Assembly: GCA_021234155.1 (NCBI GenBank)
Contig: JAJEKV010000483.1
Span: 62,001 to 126,000, forward strand
DNA length: 64,000 nucleotides
Source: Isoetes taiwanensis
Taxonomy: Eukaryota > Streptophyta > Lycopodiopsida > Isoetales > Isoetaceae
Direction of reading: 5' to 3'
Below, piece by piece: positions 46,212 to 57,765 of the stretch (the stretch's first letter is position 1; every line of letters begins with the position of its first letter). Position numbers and translations under genes: made by a program. The notes under the pieces were generated by a model that searched no databases, was not told where the DNA came from, and saw only the letters and a program-made list of their open reading frames with translations.

Positions 46212-46910
46212 AAATACCACTAACTTATCAACTCAACTTAAAGAGAAAACAAGCTGACAAGTAACACCCACCATCGTACTGTTTAGCTTTCCATGCCTAA
46301 TGTGTTATCTCCCCATCTTCTTGAAAAGGGTAGGGAGCTAAGTTTGCCAATTTTTTCAATCCAGAAATCAAAGCAGGACATTGTTGGCTAAAGTTGTGGA
46401 AAAATATAGGCCCTGACTTCCTACTTATATTTAAAGAAAAACAGCCATGCTAGCTGACAAAAAGAGATGAAAAGCTCGGCACTATCCCTGTTATGTGTGA
46501 TGGCATGGGCCTGCAAATCTAGAGGATGGTGCAAGGAGAAAGGAGCATTTCATGCTTCTTCAACTAGGCAGGTAGAAGTTATAAGAACATGTAAGATTAA
46601 GTTGTGGTGCATGCTTGAATTATATCATAATTCTAAAGATGAGGGACCAATATGATAAAAACTATAACAAGGATACACTATATTCTAGAGGTGAGCAACC
46701 AATATGATACACTATAACAAGTTCAATAAGGAAATACAGAATTTTATAAATTTCTATATAGATGAGGAACTAATGTGATAAACGCTAGAACCAGTTCAAG
46801 AAAGCCACACAATATGTAGAGACAGGAACCAAAACATGAAGAATAGATTTAGAGACGAAGAATCAATGTTGACCACTGGAAACATTTACCTATTTTGCAT
46901 CTATTTCTGA
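46212..46910. other. Gene-free stretch
   Basis: AT-rich. Shows a loose local repeat of 'gatgaggaacyaatrtgataaa' words (about 46638, 46690, 46760, 46850) of decreasing similarity. No gene recognised. Confidence 0.35.
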
Positions 46911-47654
46911 TTATGAATATGTAGCATTATAACAGGGGGTTTTTTTTTGCGATTTTATACGCTTTTTGGCATGGTTTTCATATGATTTCACGGGCGTATT
47001 CACTGGACGTACTAAACAGTATTTCTAGAGTGCACCCATTTGTTAGCCATTGATTTTAAAGAAGAGGGAAAATCGTGTGGTTGTGGGGCTTTTATTGTTT
47101 GCATGTTTTTTTTTTATTGTTTGCATGTTTTTCTAGGGTTTTTCTAGGGCTGTGGCAGATTTGTGCAGAGTTGGATACAACCCGGAAGCAGTTTTTTCAT
47201 TCATGCACAGCAGGTTGTTCGGTATGCAATCCATTTCCCTATTTTGACAAGGTGAAAATTTTGCAGCATCTAGGATCCAGTGCAAATCTACGGTCCTATT
47301 CTTGCCTTTCAAGTTGTTGCAGATAGAGCAACAAAATCCGGTGGTGCCCCCTCAAGAAAGCTGAGCCGGAAAGGGGATGGGTCGATTTTGGGCTCTTACC
47401 AATCTAAAAAGGGCCGAAGTGAAATTTAGGCAGAAAGGTGCTTCGTGCACATGTGGACCTATCAATTGCTTGGGATTGAGAAGGTCGAATCGTTGGGTGC
47501 CAGATTGCATAGCCGAAAAGCTCCGACATTGTTGTCTGCTTTATGCGCTTGTTCGTTAAATCTCGTGGGCGGGATGCCATATATTCTGTGTTTGGCATAT
47601 TTTATTTGGGGTTGAAATGGCGGCGAGTTACGCACTATTCCGCGCAGAGGCTAC

Positions 47655-48037
47655 AAGAAAGCGACCTAGTCCCGGTGGATGAGCTATGCAGGGCAAGTGG
47701 TGCAAAAGGGTACATCAATTGTTGGACCTCGTTCTTGAAGCTCGGATGAAATTGAGTGCATTGGTGTTTTGTCTACTCACCTTCACGGGCTTCTTGATAT
47801 GAAATTGAACGAAAGAATGTGGTTTTGAAAGCAATGGCCATAAAAGATGCAAATGGAAAAGTTCAGCCTACTTGGAAGCTTGTAGATGGAGCTTGTAGGG
47901 AAAGTCTAGCTTTTGAGGTTGCATTAAAAGAAGGGATTCCATACTCTCTAATTGATAGAGCGAACAATATTTACAAGGCAAATTATGTGAAGTATGGATT
48001 AAAAGCAAAGGTCAAACTCCGTTGGCATAGTTCTTGA
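47655..48037 (+). pseudogene. MSH1: MSH1 fragment (MutS ATPase, Walker B to end of domain V)
   Basis: MSH1 is the plant organellar MutS homologue with a GIY-YIG tail. Pieces in order: SDLVPVDELCRASGAKG (Walker B; the family has LVLVDE), GTSIVG in another frame, IECIGVLSTHLHGLLDM (STHLHG block), then KAMAIKDANGKVQPTWKL and VDGACRESLAFEVALKEGIP and YSLIDRANNIYKA (47819-48037). The frame shifts at least twice: a missing base in 'gaaagaatgtgg' near 47816 and others before 47740. The GIY-YIG exon was not found downstream; a frame around 49790-49830 (KLSPLRVCGKKDL) faintly recalls the following MSH1 linker. It is a broken fragment, or a gene spoiled by sequence errors, inside the inverted-repeat unit. 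Confidence 0.75.
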
Positions 48038-48481
48038 TGAAAGTAGTGTCCAGAGCTTGAAAAGCAGCATTGCTAATTCTTCGAATGGAGAAGCTATAAA
48101 TTGTGTCGCAGTAAGTTAAATGAGAATAAACAGAGGCATCACCATGGCAGTCAAAACAGGGCCCACAAGGCTGGGTTACCACAGACCATAAGTAATATGA
48201 TTCATGCATGACACGGTTTAAGTACTAATATATGTCTTATGACAGGTTTCAAACATGCAGAGACTCTTCTCTTACAAATAAGCCAGGAGAAGCTTGGTGA
48301 GATTATTGCCCAGATGCCATCATCACCAAATGTGTCTACACTAAATCGCCAGTCGAGATCATTCCTCAAATTACCAAAGAAATTAGAAGGGCAAAGAAAC
48401 CAAGATCGACCATATGCTAAGGAGGGCTCTCATCATCATGCATCGGCTGCCTTGAATCTAAGGTTGCACCCATCTAGGTTA

Positions 48482-48600
48482 TATTAATGAGGCACAAGAA
48501 GTACTTGAAAAAATGGGCGAGAAGGATTGGGTATCATAGAATGTGATTCTTGCAGGATATGCTCAACATGAATTTCTCCTCAATGCAATTGAGCTCTAAG
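48482..48600 (+). pseudogene. PPR protein fragment
   Basis: INEAQEVLEKMGEKDWVS, stop, NVILAGYAQHEFLLNAIEL. The pattern 'A--vf-kM-ekd-vSWN-iiaGYaqhg----Al-l' is that of PLS-class PPR proteins. The stop TAG stands where Trp (TGG) is almost always found. The ORF just upstream (48239-48487: HAETLLLQISQEKLGEIIAQ) may be unrelated. Confidence 0.65.
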
Positions 48601-48959
48601 GAAATGCTTGGTCATGATTTGATTTTCTGAAATGCCACAGTTTATACATATGCCGGAAAGCTTAAATTATTTCTCAGCAGATGCCGGAAAGGGATGGGTT
48701 CAGATGGGTTTAGATGGACTACCATGGTTGCAGGTTGCGCATTGAAGAAAAAACACTTAAATTGCACACATGTAAAAATTGACTCTTTATATTGTGCTTA
48801 ACTTATTGTTTTGAAGAATCAAATTATGTATGTATGCCATTCTAGACTTGTCTTCTGAAATTGGATTACATGCTCAAGTGTTTCTAAAGTTGTTACATGC
48901 ATAAGTGTTTCTAAATTTGCTACATGCATATATGCCATCCTTAGTGCCCGAAGGCTTGT

Positions 48960-49240
48960 ATTAGGGCCCGAAGGGCCCAAATTTTTTTTTAATATAACAA
49001 TCAACACACACTACCATACCATTGCATTTAACACATTCAAATTAAAATCCCCCTTAAACCCCCTTTGGTTTGGGTGCATATTCACCGGGTTACGGGGGTA
49101 GGCGTGAGCTCCAAAAATATATTTACAATACATGTACAAAATTAACACCATTAAGTACATTCACTCAAACCTTATAGTATTTTGCAAACCTTAATATACA
49201 GTATACAAAAACTTGTACATGCATACCCCACAAACGAGGA
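48960..49240 (+). repeat. Foldback MITE family C, copy 1
   Basis: Begins 'cccgaagggcccaaattttt', then 'cccccttaaaccccctttgg' + 'tttgggtgcatattcac' (49047-49087), and ends near 'gtacatgcataccccacaaa' + 'cgagg'. The same words occur at 51378-51740 and 51905-52400. Confidence 0.65.
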
Positions 49241-49694
49241 TCGTTTCTTGGAATAAAGGGCTTTTGTATTTTTTTACGTTTTTCCCTAAGGTTTTTATAT
49301 GATTTCGTGGTGTATTGTCGTGGATGTACTAATGCATACATCTAGAGTGCGCATACGCATTTCTTATTTTTTATGGCACTTGCCAATGGTTTAACAAAAA
49401 AAAAAAAACCCCGATTCATCGTGATGCAAATCTCGCGAGAGGTTTTGCTTTTAGGGTTCCACTCTTTCCACCGGGTATTTTTAGGGTGCCCTTTGATTTT
49501 TCGGCCGGAATAGCATGATCAATCAAAACGGCGAGCTTACATTTTCTCCCATCCGGTTTATGTTCATCCTCATTTTACTCTTGTTTTGCTTCACGGTGAT
49601 TTGCTTTCATTGTCACAAACAAAGGCGCCGCCATGCCCTTTCCGCAAAGGTTTCAAAGATTACAAGCTTGGAGATTATTCCACTTGGCTCCGTG

Positions 49695-50055
49695 AGAAGG
49701 GTCGAAAAGATTAGAAGTTGCCTTTTTGATGTTAAAGTATGTCAAAATCCACGTAAGATTATCAAACGGAAGAACAGCTTTGATAAGGCTAAACTTTCAC
49801 CCCTTCGTGTATGTGGAAAGAAAGATTTATTCAATAACTCAGTAATCTAATTTGGCACCCATGTCAGGGAATGCTTATCCGGGAAAAGATTAGAAGTCTG
49901 CCTTTCGATGCTAAAGTATGTCAAAATCGCGTAAGATTATCCCACGTAAGAACAAACAGTTTGATAAGGCTAAACTTTCACCTCTTCAGGTATGTGGAAA
50001 GAATGTCAGACTTATTCAATAACTCAGTAATCTAATTTGGCACCCATGTCATGGT
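49695..50055 (+). repeat. Tandem duplication, ~180-bp unit
   Basis: 'agaagggtcgaaaagattag' + 'aagt.gcctttttgatg' through 'ttcaataactcagtaatcta' + 'atttggcacccatgtca' (49695-49867) is repeated at 49878-50055 with small changes, including a six-base insertion and lost bases near 'ccacgtaagatta'. The first copy is part of a 111-codon ORF (49515-49850). Confidence 0.85.
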
Positions 50056-50059
50056 CTGC

Positions 50060-51370
50060 TTGTCTGCTACAGAAATGCGAAAAGCCTATTGAAGCTGGTA
50101 AATGAATGGCTTTATGTTTTGTGTTTCTACATTTTAGGGTTTTTGTTGCTGCCGTGAGCTTCTCATTGAATGCTCCAGACTTTGCATCTGAGATTTATTC
50201 TATTGTGAATGTTCATTCTTGTGACAGACCTATGCTTACCAAGTACATTTTGTTTTGTACTGGACACCATGCTTGCCAAGTAAGTTTTTTTTTCCTGTAC
50301 TGGGCACCAAAGTATTGCAAAGCTTCTGTTGATGTTTGCTTTTGCTTTGTTCGGATTAGAGGAAGAAAGTGCACTTAGAATAATTTCCAAGTTAGATGCT
50401 GGTTGCTTTTTAGCTGTCTCACACTTACTAGTGCTGTTTGTGTCTCAGGACTATTACATCCGATATCTTGATGGGTGCACCATGAATTCTGAGGCTGAAC
50501 CATAAATTCTGAGTCTGGACAACAAAGGGCAAATAAAATGCCTAGAAGCTGCAATAGAGCACTGCATCTCTGAGGTATCTAGGATTCCATTTATATCATT
50601 TTCATTCCTCTGTCAGTTTAAAAATTGTAACCCTTGCCTTGGTATATTCAGGGCGTGAGGGTGCAATTGTGTGTTCAGATAGAGTGGGTTTGTTATTAGA
50701 AGCGAGACATCTGTTTTGAGAAAATGGGCCAGCGTGAACCCGCGCCAATGTTATCATGCACCCATCCATGGAAATGAATGTATTTTAAAATGAATGTATT
50801 TTACGTGACTGATGCTGAAGAAAATCCTGTTAACATGCAAGATCAGGGCTTCAACTCTCTATTACCCATTTTTTCCTTTATCTTGCTATTTAATGTAGAT
50901 CTAGTAGGAATACCACATTTTGAAATATTTATTCTTTTGGGTGTTAAACAATCTTCTTTGGTATTTCAGTCTGGCATGCATTGTTTTCATTAATCTGATT
51001 TACGCTACCAAATTTATAAGCATTCGTAGATCCTATTGCATTGCTTGCCTTTTTCATGCTTCATATTCCACTGGTTGGTAATGTTTACTTTGCATACTTG
51101 TTATGGTAGTATAGATATTTCACACTACAGTGGATGTTTGATGCTACAGTATTCGCTATGCCATGCATATTCAATATGTTTATAATGATGCTACAGTATT
51201 TGCTATGCCATGTAAGTTCAATAAATTGTGGCAATATGTTGATATCTCTATCAATTCTCACATAATAATTATATGATGAAAATTATGCAAGTGTTTGGTT
51301 TGTATTAAATGCTTTTCTATTTTTTTCATCAATCTTTACAAAATTCCTAAGGCCATTAAAGTTTTCCTCC
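50060..51370. other. Gene-free interior of the inverted-repeat unit
   Basis: AT-rich, with a small duplication 'gatgctacagtattcgctat' / 'gatgctacagtatttgctat' + 'gccatg' (51139 and 51187). ORFs at 50106-50378 show no motif. Confidence 0.35.
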
Positions 51371-51377
51371 TTTGTTA

Positions 51378-51745
51378 GGGCCCGAAGGGCCAAATTTTTT
51401 TTTTAGTATACCTATCAACACATAACCATTCCACACTTAAAAATAAAATTCCCCCTTAAACCCCCTTTGGTTTGGGTGCATATTAATACAAACCATTGCA
51501 TTCCACACTTAAAAATAAAATTCCCCCTTAAACCCCCTTTGGTTTGAGTGCATATTCACACGGGGGTGACTCCGGGCATCGAGAGCTGTTGGATGGGCAT
51601 ATATGCCTTTTATTCCTCGATCTAGACCGTACATAGAGATCCTCGTTTGTGGGGTATGCCTGTACAAGTTTTGGTATACTGTATAACACAATTTGCGAAA
51701 TACTATAAGATTTGAGACAATTATGGTAGTGTTCCACATTTCACG
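51378..51745 (+). repeat. Foldback MITE family C, copy 2, with internal duplication
   Basis: The block 'aaaaataaaattccccctta' + 'aaccccctttggtttg' occurs twice in a row (51438-51475, 51509-51546), followed by 'gtgcatattcac', 'ttattcctcgatctagaccg' and 'cctcgtttgtggggtatg'. It ends near 'gctacaggggccc' at 51765. Confidence 0.65.
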
Positions 51746-51938
51746 CGCAACATGCTACAGGGGCCCTAAAAAAGTATGACTTTGGAACTCTATTTATGTA
51801 TTGCATGGAGGACATATCCATACATAAAAAAGTACTTGCTGCCATTGCATGCCACTTTACCCTTTAATTTTTTGGATCATTCGCTTGTTTTAACATGTAT
51901 AAGTCTTGGACATAATCCATGTTTGTTACATGCGTACC

Positions 51939-52359
51939 AAAAAAACCATTATATTAAATTAAATTAAACCATTACATTACCTTTAAATTAAATCCCCCTT
52001 CAAACCCCTTTGGTTTGGGTGCATATTCACGGGGGGTGACCCGCAACAGAGCCGCTGGATAGGCATATTCACCCTTTATTCTTTAATCTACACCGTACGC
52101 AAAGTTCCTCGTTTGTGGGGTATGGAAGTATGGAATTTGCTATAATTGTATAACAAGATTTGCAAAATACTATAAGATTTGAGGTAATATACTATATGGT
52201 GTTAATTTTGTACGCAAAGTAAAAACATAATTATAGGGGCTCTCACGCCGCCTACGCCACCCCTTCGGTGAATATGCACCCAAACCAAAGGGGGTTTGAA
52301 GGGGGATTTAATTTAAAGGTAATGTAATGGTTTAATTTAATTTAATATAATGGTTTTTG
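51939..52359. mobile_element. Foldback MITE family C, copy 3: ~91-bp near-perfect inverted repeat
   Basis: 51939-52030 ('aaaaaaccattatattaaat' ... 'tttgggtgcatattcac') is the exact complement of 52268-52359 except for one C in a C-run. The loop is about 237 bp and carries 'cctcgtttgtggggtatg'. Such perfect arms indicate recent formation or gene conversion. There is no coding capacity. Confidence 0.85.
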
Positions 52360-52379
52360 TTATAGGTTAAAAAAAATTT

Positions 52380-53700
52380 TTGCCCCTTCGGGGCAAAGAA
52401 CAAACAACGTGACTTCACACTTGGATGAGTTGATGTTATATTTTGTAAATAATAATATGTCGGATGTAAAACATGTAGCAATATCTAATAAGTAGCAATA
52501 TAACAAAAAAAAAAACAAAAAAAAAAAACAATAATATGAAGCCTAAGAAACTATAATATTATAGCATAATGTTTGTAGCATTTGATTCTTAAGTGAGACA
52601 TGTCCATAATGGTAGACATTCAAAGGAAGGATGAGATTTTTAAGTTTTAACCTTATAGAATGGGCAGTAGATATAAAGGAGGTGCATTTTTGAAGACATA
52701 GGCTTAACGAACCTATTTCATAGTTAATTTTCTGCAAAAGTACAACTCGACAACTGTATATCTAGCATAAGTGCATGAAACAGACATCAAACATGCCAAA
52801 GGATAATGTTTGATCAAACATTCCCGCAAGATTGTGTATGGCTACATTATGGAGCAAGAACGGGTCGCGATTCTCGGCCGTCAGAAGTAAAAAGCATTTC
52901 AACTTTAAGCATGAAATTTCTTTACATTGCAACAACACCTTTGATAAAGCAAGAAAATAATTATATATGGCAACCGCACCATAGATTCACCTGGCAGAAA
53001 GCATCATGGCAGATGGAATGGTATCACATGTTGGATTAAATAAAATCGTGCTTGTTCTTGAACACTACATTCAAACACAAATCTATCCAAGCTCCCTGCT
53101 CCCATCTATCTCTCAAGCCAAATTTGTCGGGCTCCATTGCTCGAGCGATAAGGTACCGTGAGTATGATGATTTACATTCATTCTCGCTCGCTTCCCGCTA
53201 GAATACGCGGATATCCGTAATCCTCTCCGCTAAATGCTTGGTTAAAGAGCACTGTAGAAGTTAAGAAACTGTACTTTACTTTTGCATCCAAAGCATCATG
53301 ATCCTTCTTTTTTACCTAAGACAACTTTCTGAGCAAACTCGCCCATCTACACCTTTAACTTGCCAAAGGAGCAAACCAAGAAGAACATCATAAGATCAAA
53401 GCATTCTAGTTTGGTAATATCGCATGGATAAAGTATTCAGAAACATATCCGAAAAATATTAAATAAGATAACATTAAAGAGCACCTAAATGGACATATGG
53501 AAAGGTCTTGAAGTCCAGAATAAATAAGATTTCATCGCCAATCCATAAGCCGATGCAAAGAATGGCAATCCATCCACAACAAAGAGCAAAGCAGATGGAT
53601 TGCAAACTCACAAGAATAAGAATCATGTTAGAAAACCCATGAACATTAAAAGAAAAACAAATATATCGGGCAATTGTTAAGTTCTACCAATACTTTAATT
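52380..53700. other. Gene-free stretch
   Basis: AT-rich with A-rich runs at 52505-52530. No exon or repeat recognised. Confidence 0.35.
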
Positions 53701-53753
53701 GCAATATCGCTTTTAGATTTCCCCGGAAACACAAGGTCTTCCACAAGTTCTCG

Positions 53754-54129
53754 CTAGGTAATATAACCCATTGGTTTAGAACGGGAATAAAAATAATACC
53801 CGCAAAGATTTAAAATTCCTAACCCGATTTGTCGCTTGAAAGATTGGATTCTCTGCCACCAAGTCGCCCCGGATCCGCCAAAGCCTCCCAAAGAATCATA
53901 TGCCTCTTCGCCTTGAGAAGCATACATCGCTTCGCATATAACAAAAGAAGTGAAAATGTGTGACAAACTCTAGAAAAACAGGAGAAAACAAGATTTTGTG
54001 AAGAAGAATATCGGAAAGGGCTTCGGCCTTCTTAAGGAAAGGAGGTTCCTTGATGAGGCGGCTAAGTCTAGACCGGGTTGAAGGGCTCCATTTTAGGGAT
54101 AGAGTTGGACCGCTTCTACCAAAAGACAT
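53754..54129 (-). CDS. Unidentified open frames, possible captured exons
   Basis: Two overlapping minus-strand frames: 53896-54129 (FGRSGPTLSLKWSPSTRSRL, SRLIKEPPFLKKAEALSDIL) and 53754-53966 (YASQGEEAYDSLGGFGGSGA, TWWQRIQSFKRQIGLGILNL). The second ends in an aromatic, basic stretch (CGYYFYSRSKPMGYIT). They have the look of real protein rather than random frames and are more GC-rich than their flanks, but I do not recognise them. They lie just inside the right inverted repeat of the 7.6-kb unit, so they could be captured exons. Confidence 0.3.
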
Positions 54130-54949
54130 TCGACACGCCGGAGGGTATTTGGATTGGGAAGCTTGAGGGGCGGACTATTATGATAACCCTAGAAAAGAAG
54201 AGCTCGACATCCGCATGCCAAGTTTGAAAATTGCCTAAAAATGGTGCATTGGAAAAGGGCTTCCATTGTAAACCCCTGGATTAAAGACTCCTAGGGTCAA
54301 TCTTGGCCATTAAGATGGGTAAGGGGAGCAAAAACCATTAAGAATGTGGAACTAAAACATAAAAATACCGCGCGCACTCTAGATATACTGATCAGTACAT
54401 CTCGTGGAATACGCTCTCAAAATCATATGAAAACCATATTAAAAAGTGTATAAAAATACAAAAGAAACCCCCTGTTATTATGCTACATATTTCCATAATC
54501 ATGTGGGTTTTCTGCTGATTATGTATCCTTCTCCACTTGCACACTATTAGAAAGATCGAGATGGTGCAGCTAGATAATAATCTATATTTCAGTTTAAAGC
54601 TTCCAAACTTTCACATATTAAGGCTAATCTTTCTTTCTCGAAATCTGCATGCTTGATAACAACATACACGGTGGAGTTTAGAATGATACTAGAATGGTGC
54701 AGCCATTGATAAAATACATGGAAAATAAGAAACTTGCCATTACATTTTGTCGAATGAGAAATATAGATAAAAACGACAATATAAAGGCAGGCTTTTGATG
54801 CACTCTTTAGGAACAGATGTAAGAAACATGGCACAAAACGGCAAACTCGCAGCAGAGGTTGTACTGATGATCTGAACAAATGTTTTCGATCCTAATAATC
54901 CTGGCTATGGAAGAAATCCAACCTCTAGAAATAGGAAAAATTCTTCCAG

Positions 54950-55074
54950 TATTCTATTGCCCTGCGCTGATTCTATAGTGGGTTCTTCTCAAACTCCAAA
55001 GAAAACATAAAGTATTCTATTGCCCTGTGCGCTGATTCTATAGTGGGTTCTTCTCAAACTCCAAAGAAAACATA
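54950..55074. repeat. Tandem duplication of a ~62-bp unit
   Basis: 'agtattctattgccct' .. 'gcgctgattctatagtgggt' .. 'aactccaaagaaaacata' occurs at 54950-55011 and 55012-55074. The only difference is 'ctgcgctg' against 'ctgtgcgctg'. Confidence 0.92.
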
Positions 55075-55221
55075 TGGGTACTTGATCATTTGCTCAGGAA
55101 GGAAAGAATTTGAATCTAAAATACCTCTAATTTTGAAGCTCCATGTAGTTCTGTTTAGAATATAAAAGGAGGTCATAGTCTTCATTTCCATAAATTTTGT
55201 CCATGCTACTGGCTTTATGAA

Positions 55222-55645
55222 CCCATCAATATGTAGCAAAATAACAGGGGGTTCTAGGGGGATTTGATATGGATGTAAAAATAATAATTCTTGAAACCAT
55301 AGACCATATATCCCTAAAACAATTAGGTTGTTATAAAAAAAAAAAAACATAGATTCAAGATACAAAATAATCACATTAGCTCATTGGATATATTGGTTAA
55401 AATAGTCTTATTAGGATATTGAGTTATTTTGGTAGAGGTTCGAACCCCCGTATTTCATATTCTAAAATCTTAGACAAAGCCGTATAGAGGTTCGATATTC
55501 CCTCAAAACCTTAGGCGAATTTCAAAATCATAGGCGCCTCCAATTAGAGGCGAAACGGGAGGTGCCTAGAGGCCCCAACATATGATCTGGGTCGTAGGAT
55601 CAACGAATACGACGACTGCGGTAGTCCAGGTGCACCTCGTTTAAA
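55222..55645 (+). mobile_element. Element of the AACAGGGGG family with tRNA-like A and B boxes
   Basis: Starts 'atatgtagcaaaataacagg' + 'gggttctagggggat' and follows the right arm of the foldback element at 43140-43335 for about 230 bp. Within it 'tagctcattgg' (55378) and 'ggttcgaaccc' (55438) resemble the RNA polymerase III A and B boxes of a tRNA gene, about 50 bp apart. It may end at 'atatgtagcagaacaattgg' (about 55645), which repeats the starting word. A tRNA-derived SINE or a MITE containing a tRNA relic are both possible. Confidence 0.55.
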
Positions 55646-55962
55646 ATATGTAGCAGAACAATTGGACACCTAGATTACCCAGCTTTATTTGCTCACAAAT
55701 GATACTGCTTACCCTTTTTTTTGTCAAATCAAGAGCAAGGACAGAATTTGCTTATCAAGGAAATGGGCAACTCCTTCTTAATGCATGCCTAACTGCATAT
55801 GGATCTAACAAAGGAGTTTCTGGGGCTTGAGCTGCATAATCAATCTGCCACACGAATTATAATAAAAAAATGCTCTTCAAACTCATCTATTCTAACCTAC
55901 TCAATGCAAAATCATATGCAAGCACTCGACATCCTAGGGTCCCGTGGTAAAAAAAAAGGAGG

Positions 55963-57337
55963 GAAAACTACAAAATACCCCTAACTTTTTGCAAAATTCA
56001 CAGTATACCCCTAAGAATTCACTTTCTAAAAATTCACAAAATGCCCCTAAAAACCCTATACATGTATTTGTATTTCTTATGTTTTCATAAAACGCCCTTA
56101 ACTTTTGTTTTATTTTATAAAATACCCCTAACTTTTAATGAAATTCAAGAAATGCCCCTAACTTTTGTAATATTTGACCACAAGCCCTTGCTCAACGTGT
56201 GACAATTTAGAACATTAGAAGATATTGATGGAATACCCCTAACTTTTTATAAAATTCACAAAATGCCCTCAAGTTTGGTCAAATTCACAAAATGCCTCTT
56301 GTACAGTCAAGAAGCCCGAGACTTGAAACAGAGACGAATGAGAAAGAACATAAACAAGGTTTTCAACTGACTAGAACTCCCAATTTCCATCAGGATCAAG
56401 TTTTCAAAACAATTTAAGACTTGCAATTAACAGTCAAAGCAGGTAGATGTTTTTCAGATTGCAGCCCTGCATGTACGTGTATTATGCCCTATTCAATTCA
56501 ACACTATGAGCGATTGCATGATCCTTCATAGCCAATTTCAACTCATCCAAAGATGCCCAGGTTGATCTAGTTTGCAATGCCATGTTAATATAGGATCTGT
56601 TTATCAACTGCAATGAAGCAAAGGCAAACATTTTTTGAAAAGGGAACATGATTGGCATGCTTTTCTGATACAAATGAACAAATGAGAGTTCACTCCAAAC
56701 AATGCTTAAAGAGAGTTCCCAAGAACTTTTCCATCTCTACCTGGCTAAAGAAGTTCCTTGAAGCATACGGTCCTTCCAATAAAGTAGCTGATGCAAATCT
56801 TGCAAAGAAAAGAAAGCTTTGGAGTGTTTGATGAAGGAGCTAAAAGAATCGATCTTCTTACAAAGAGGGAAATTTCGCCTATTCTTGGTCAAATTTCGCC
56901 TATTTTAGATAACTAAATTGAGGTTTTTCAAGATCACAACCTTTTCCTATCTCTATCCCAAATAGGAGTTGCATGTTTACAATGCTAATTCTCGAAAAAA
57001 AAAATCATCTAAACGAAATTCAAAGATTCAAGCAAGAACATACCGAAATTCAGGTTGAGAAGACCATCCATCAACTAAGCTCCATCTTGCAAAAGAAAAT
57101 CCTTCATCCCGGCCTCTACTCCAAATGAACTCCACCGAGCATGAATCGGTTCCCGCCAACGGGATGTTTTTGCAAGTTTTTTGGTTGTGTTACAATTTTG
57201 ACAAATACGAGGAGGGGTATACGTTTTTTGATAAATACGGTGCACAAGTCTATATAGGGGCATTTCATGAATTTTCTAAAAGTTAGGGGTATGTTGTGAA
57301 TTTTGCAAAAAGTTAGGGGTATATTGTAGTTTTTCCC
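55963..57337. mobile_element. TIR element (1.37 kb) with internal repeats
   Basis: The left end 'gggaaaactacaaaataccc' + 'ctaactttttgcaaaattcac' is the complement of the right end 57285-57337. Just inside, the motif 'aaaatacccctaacttt' with 'aaattcac' recurs at least eight times on the left side (55965-56300) and twice on the right, at irregular spacing. The centre (56300-57230) has no transposase-like ORF. Possible target duplication TAAAAAAA on both sides, not certain. Confidence 0.65.
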
Positions 57338-57582
57338 AATAAAAAAATGCTAGAATGCCATTTATGATCAACATCTCGAAAGACATTTTTCCCTTGAATT
57401 GTGACCACGGGCTCCTCAAGAATAACACCAGCAGAAGCAGAAGACTCACCTGTTGTAGGTGTGGAAAGGTTACATAAGTTAACAGTATAATCATCCCTAG
57501 GCCACCCCAGAATGAGCTATAGCAAGAAAAAAAAAGGAAAAAGACAGGCTTACCTTACCGATGGCCTCCATGCATCCTAACT

Positions 57583-57765
57583 TCCGGTTAGCCGGTTTAC
57601 ACGCACGCCCAAGAACATGGGCTTAACCGACAATTTCTGACTTTGACATAAGTTTGAGTAGTTTTTGGCATATTCTAGGCATATGCTAGCATATACCATG
57701 AATATGCCAAAAACCCACATAAGCAAGGGATTGCCCCCCTAGGGGCAACCCAAAAAGAACAAGGT
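57583..57765 (+). repeat. Dispersed repeat B, copy 2 (long form)
   Basis: 'ttagccggttt' ... 'catttctgac' or 'caatttctgac' ... 'ggcatattctaggcatatgc' ... 'gaatatgcc' ... 'cccacataagcaaggg' ... 'ttgcccccctaggggcaacc'. The same order occurs at 62462-62612 and, for the second half, at 34793-34880. Confidence 0.75.

Larger units (their letters stand above)
46917..54490. mobile_element. 7.6-kb unit bounded by ~125-bp inverted repeats, carrying gene fragments
   Basis: The left end 'tatgtagcattataacaggg' + 'ggttt' continues through 'ttttatacgctttttggcat' + 'ggttttcatatgatt', 'gcgtatt' and 'tctagagtgc' (46917-47040). The right end (54362-54490, complement) has the same words in the same order. Flanking 'tgattatg..aatat' is also mirrored. 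The interior holds an MSH1 fragment, a PPR fragment, an unidentified ORF (53754-54129) and several MITEs; no transposase was found. A third, plus-oriented copy of the end sequence lies inside at 49255-49375. The reading as one composite element is an inference from the repeat geometry. Confidence 0.55.

Noticed and set aside
46072-46257. Open frame encoding repeated SIYL residues
   Set aside because: It is only the translation of the TATC microsatellite tail of the LINE.
47180-47340. Upstream MSH1 Walker A exon (PFPYFDKVKILQ frame)
   Set aside because: Resembles the 'PYFDSIMLH' segment only weakly and no GPNGGGKS motif is found, so it was not included in the MSH1 call.
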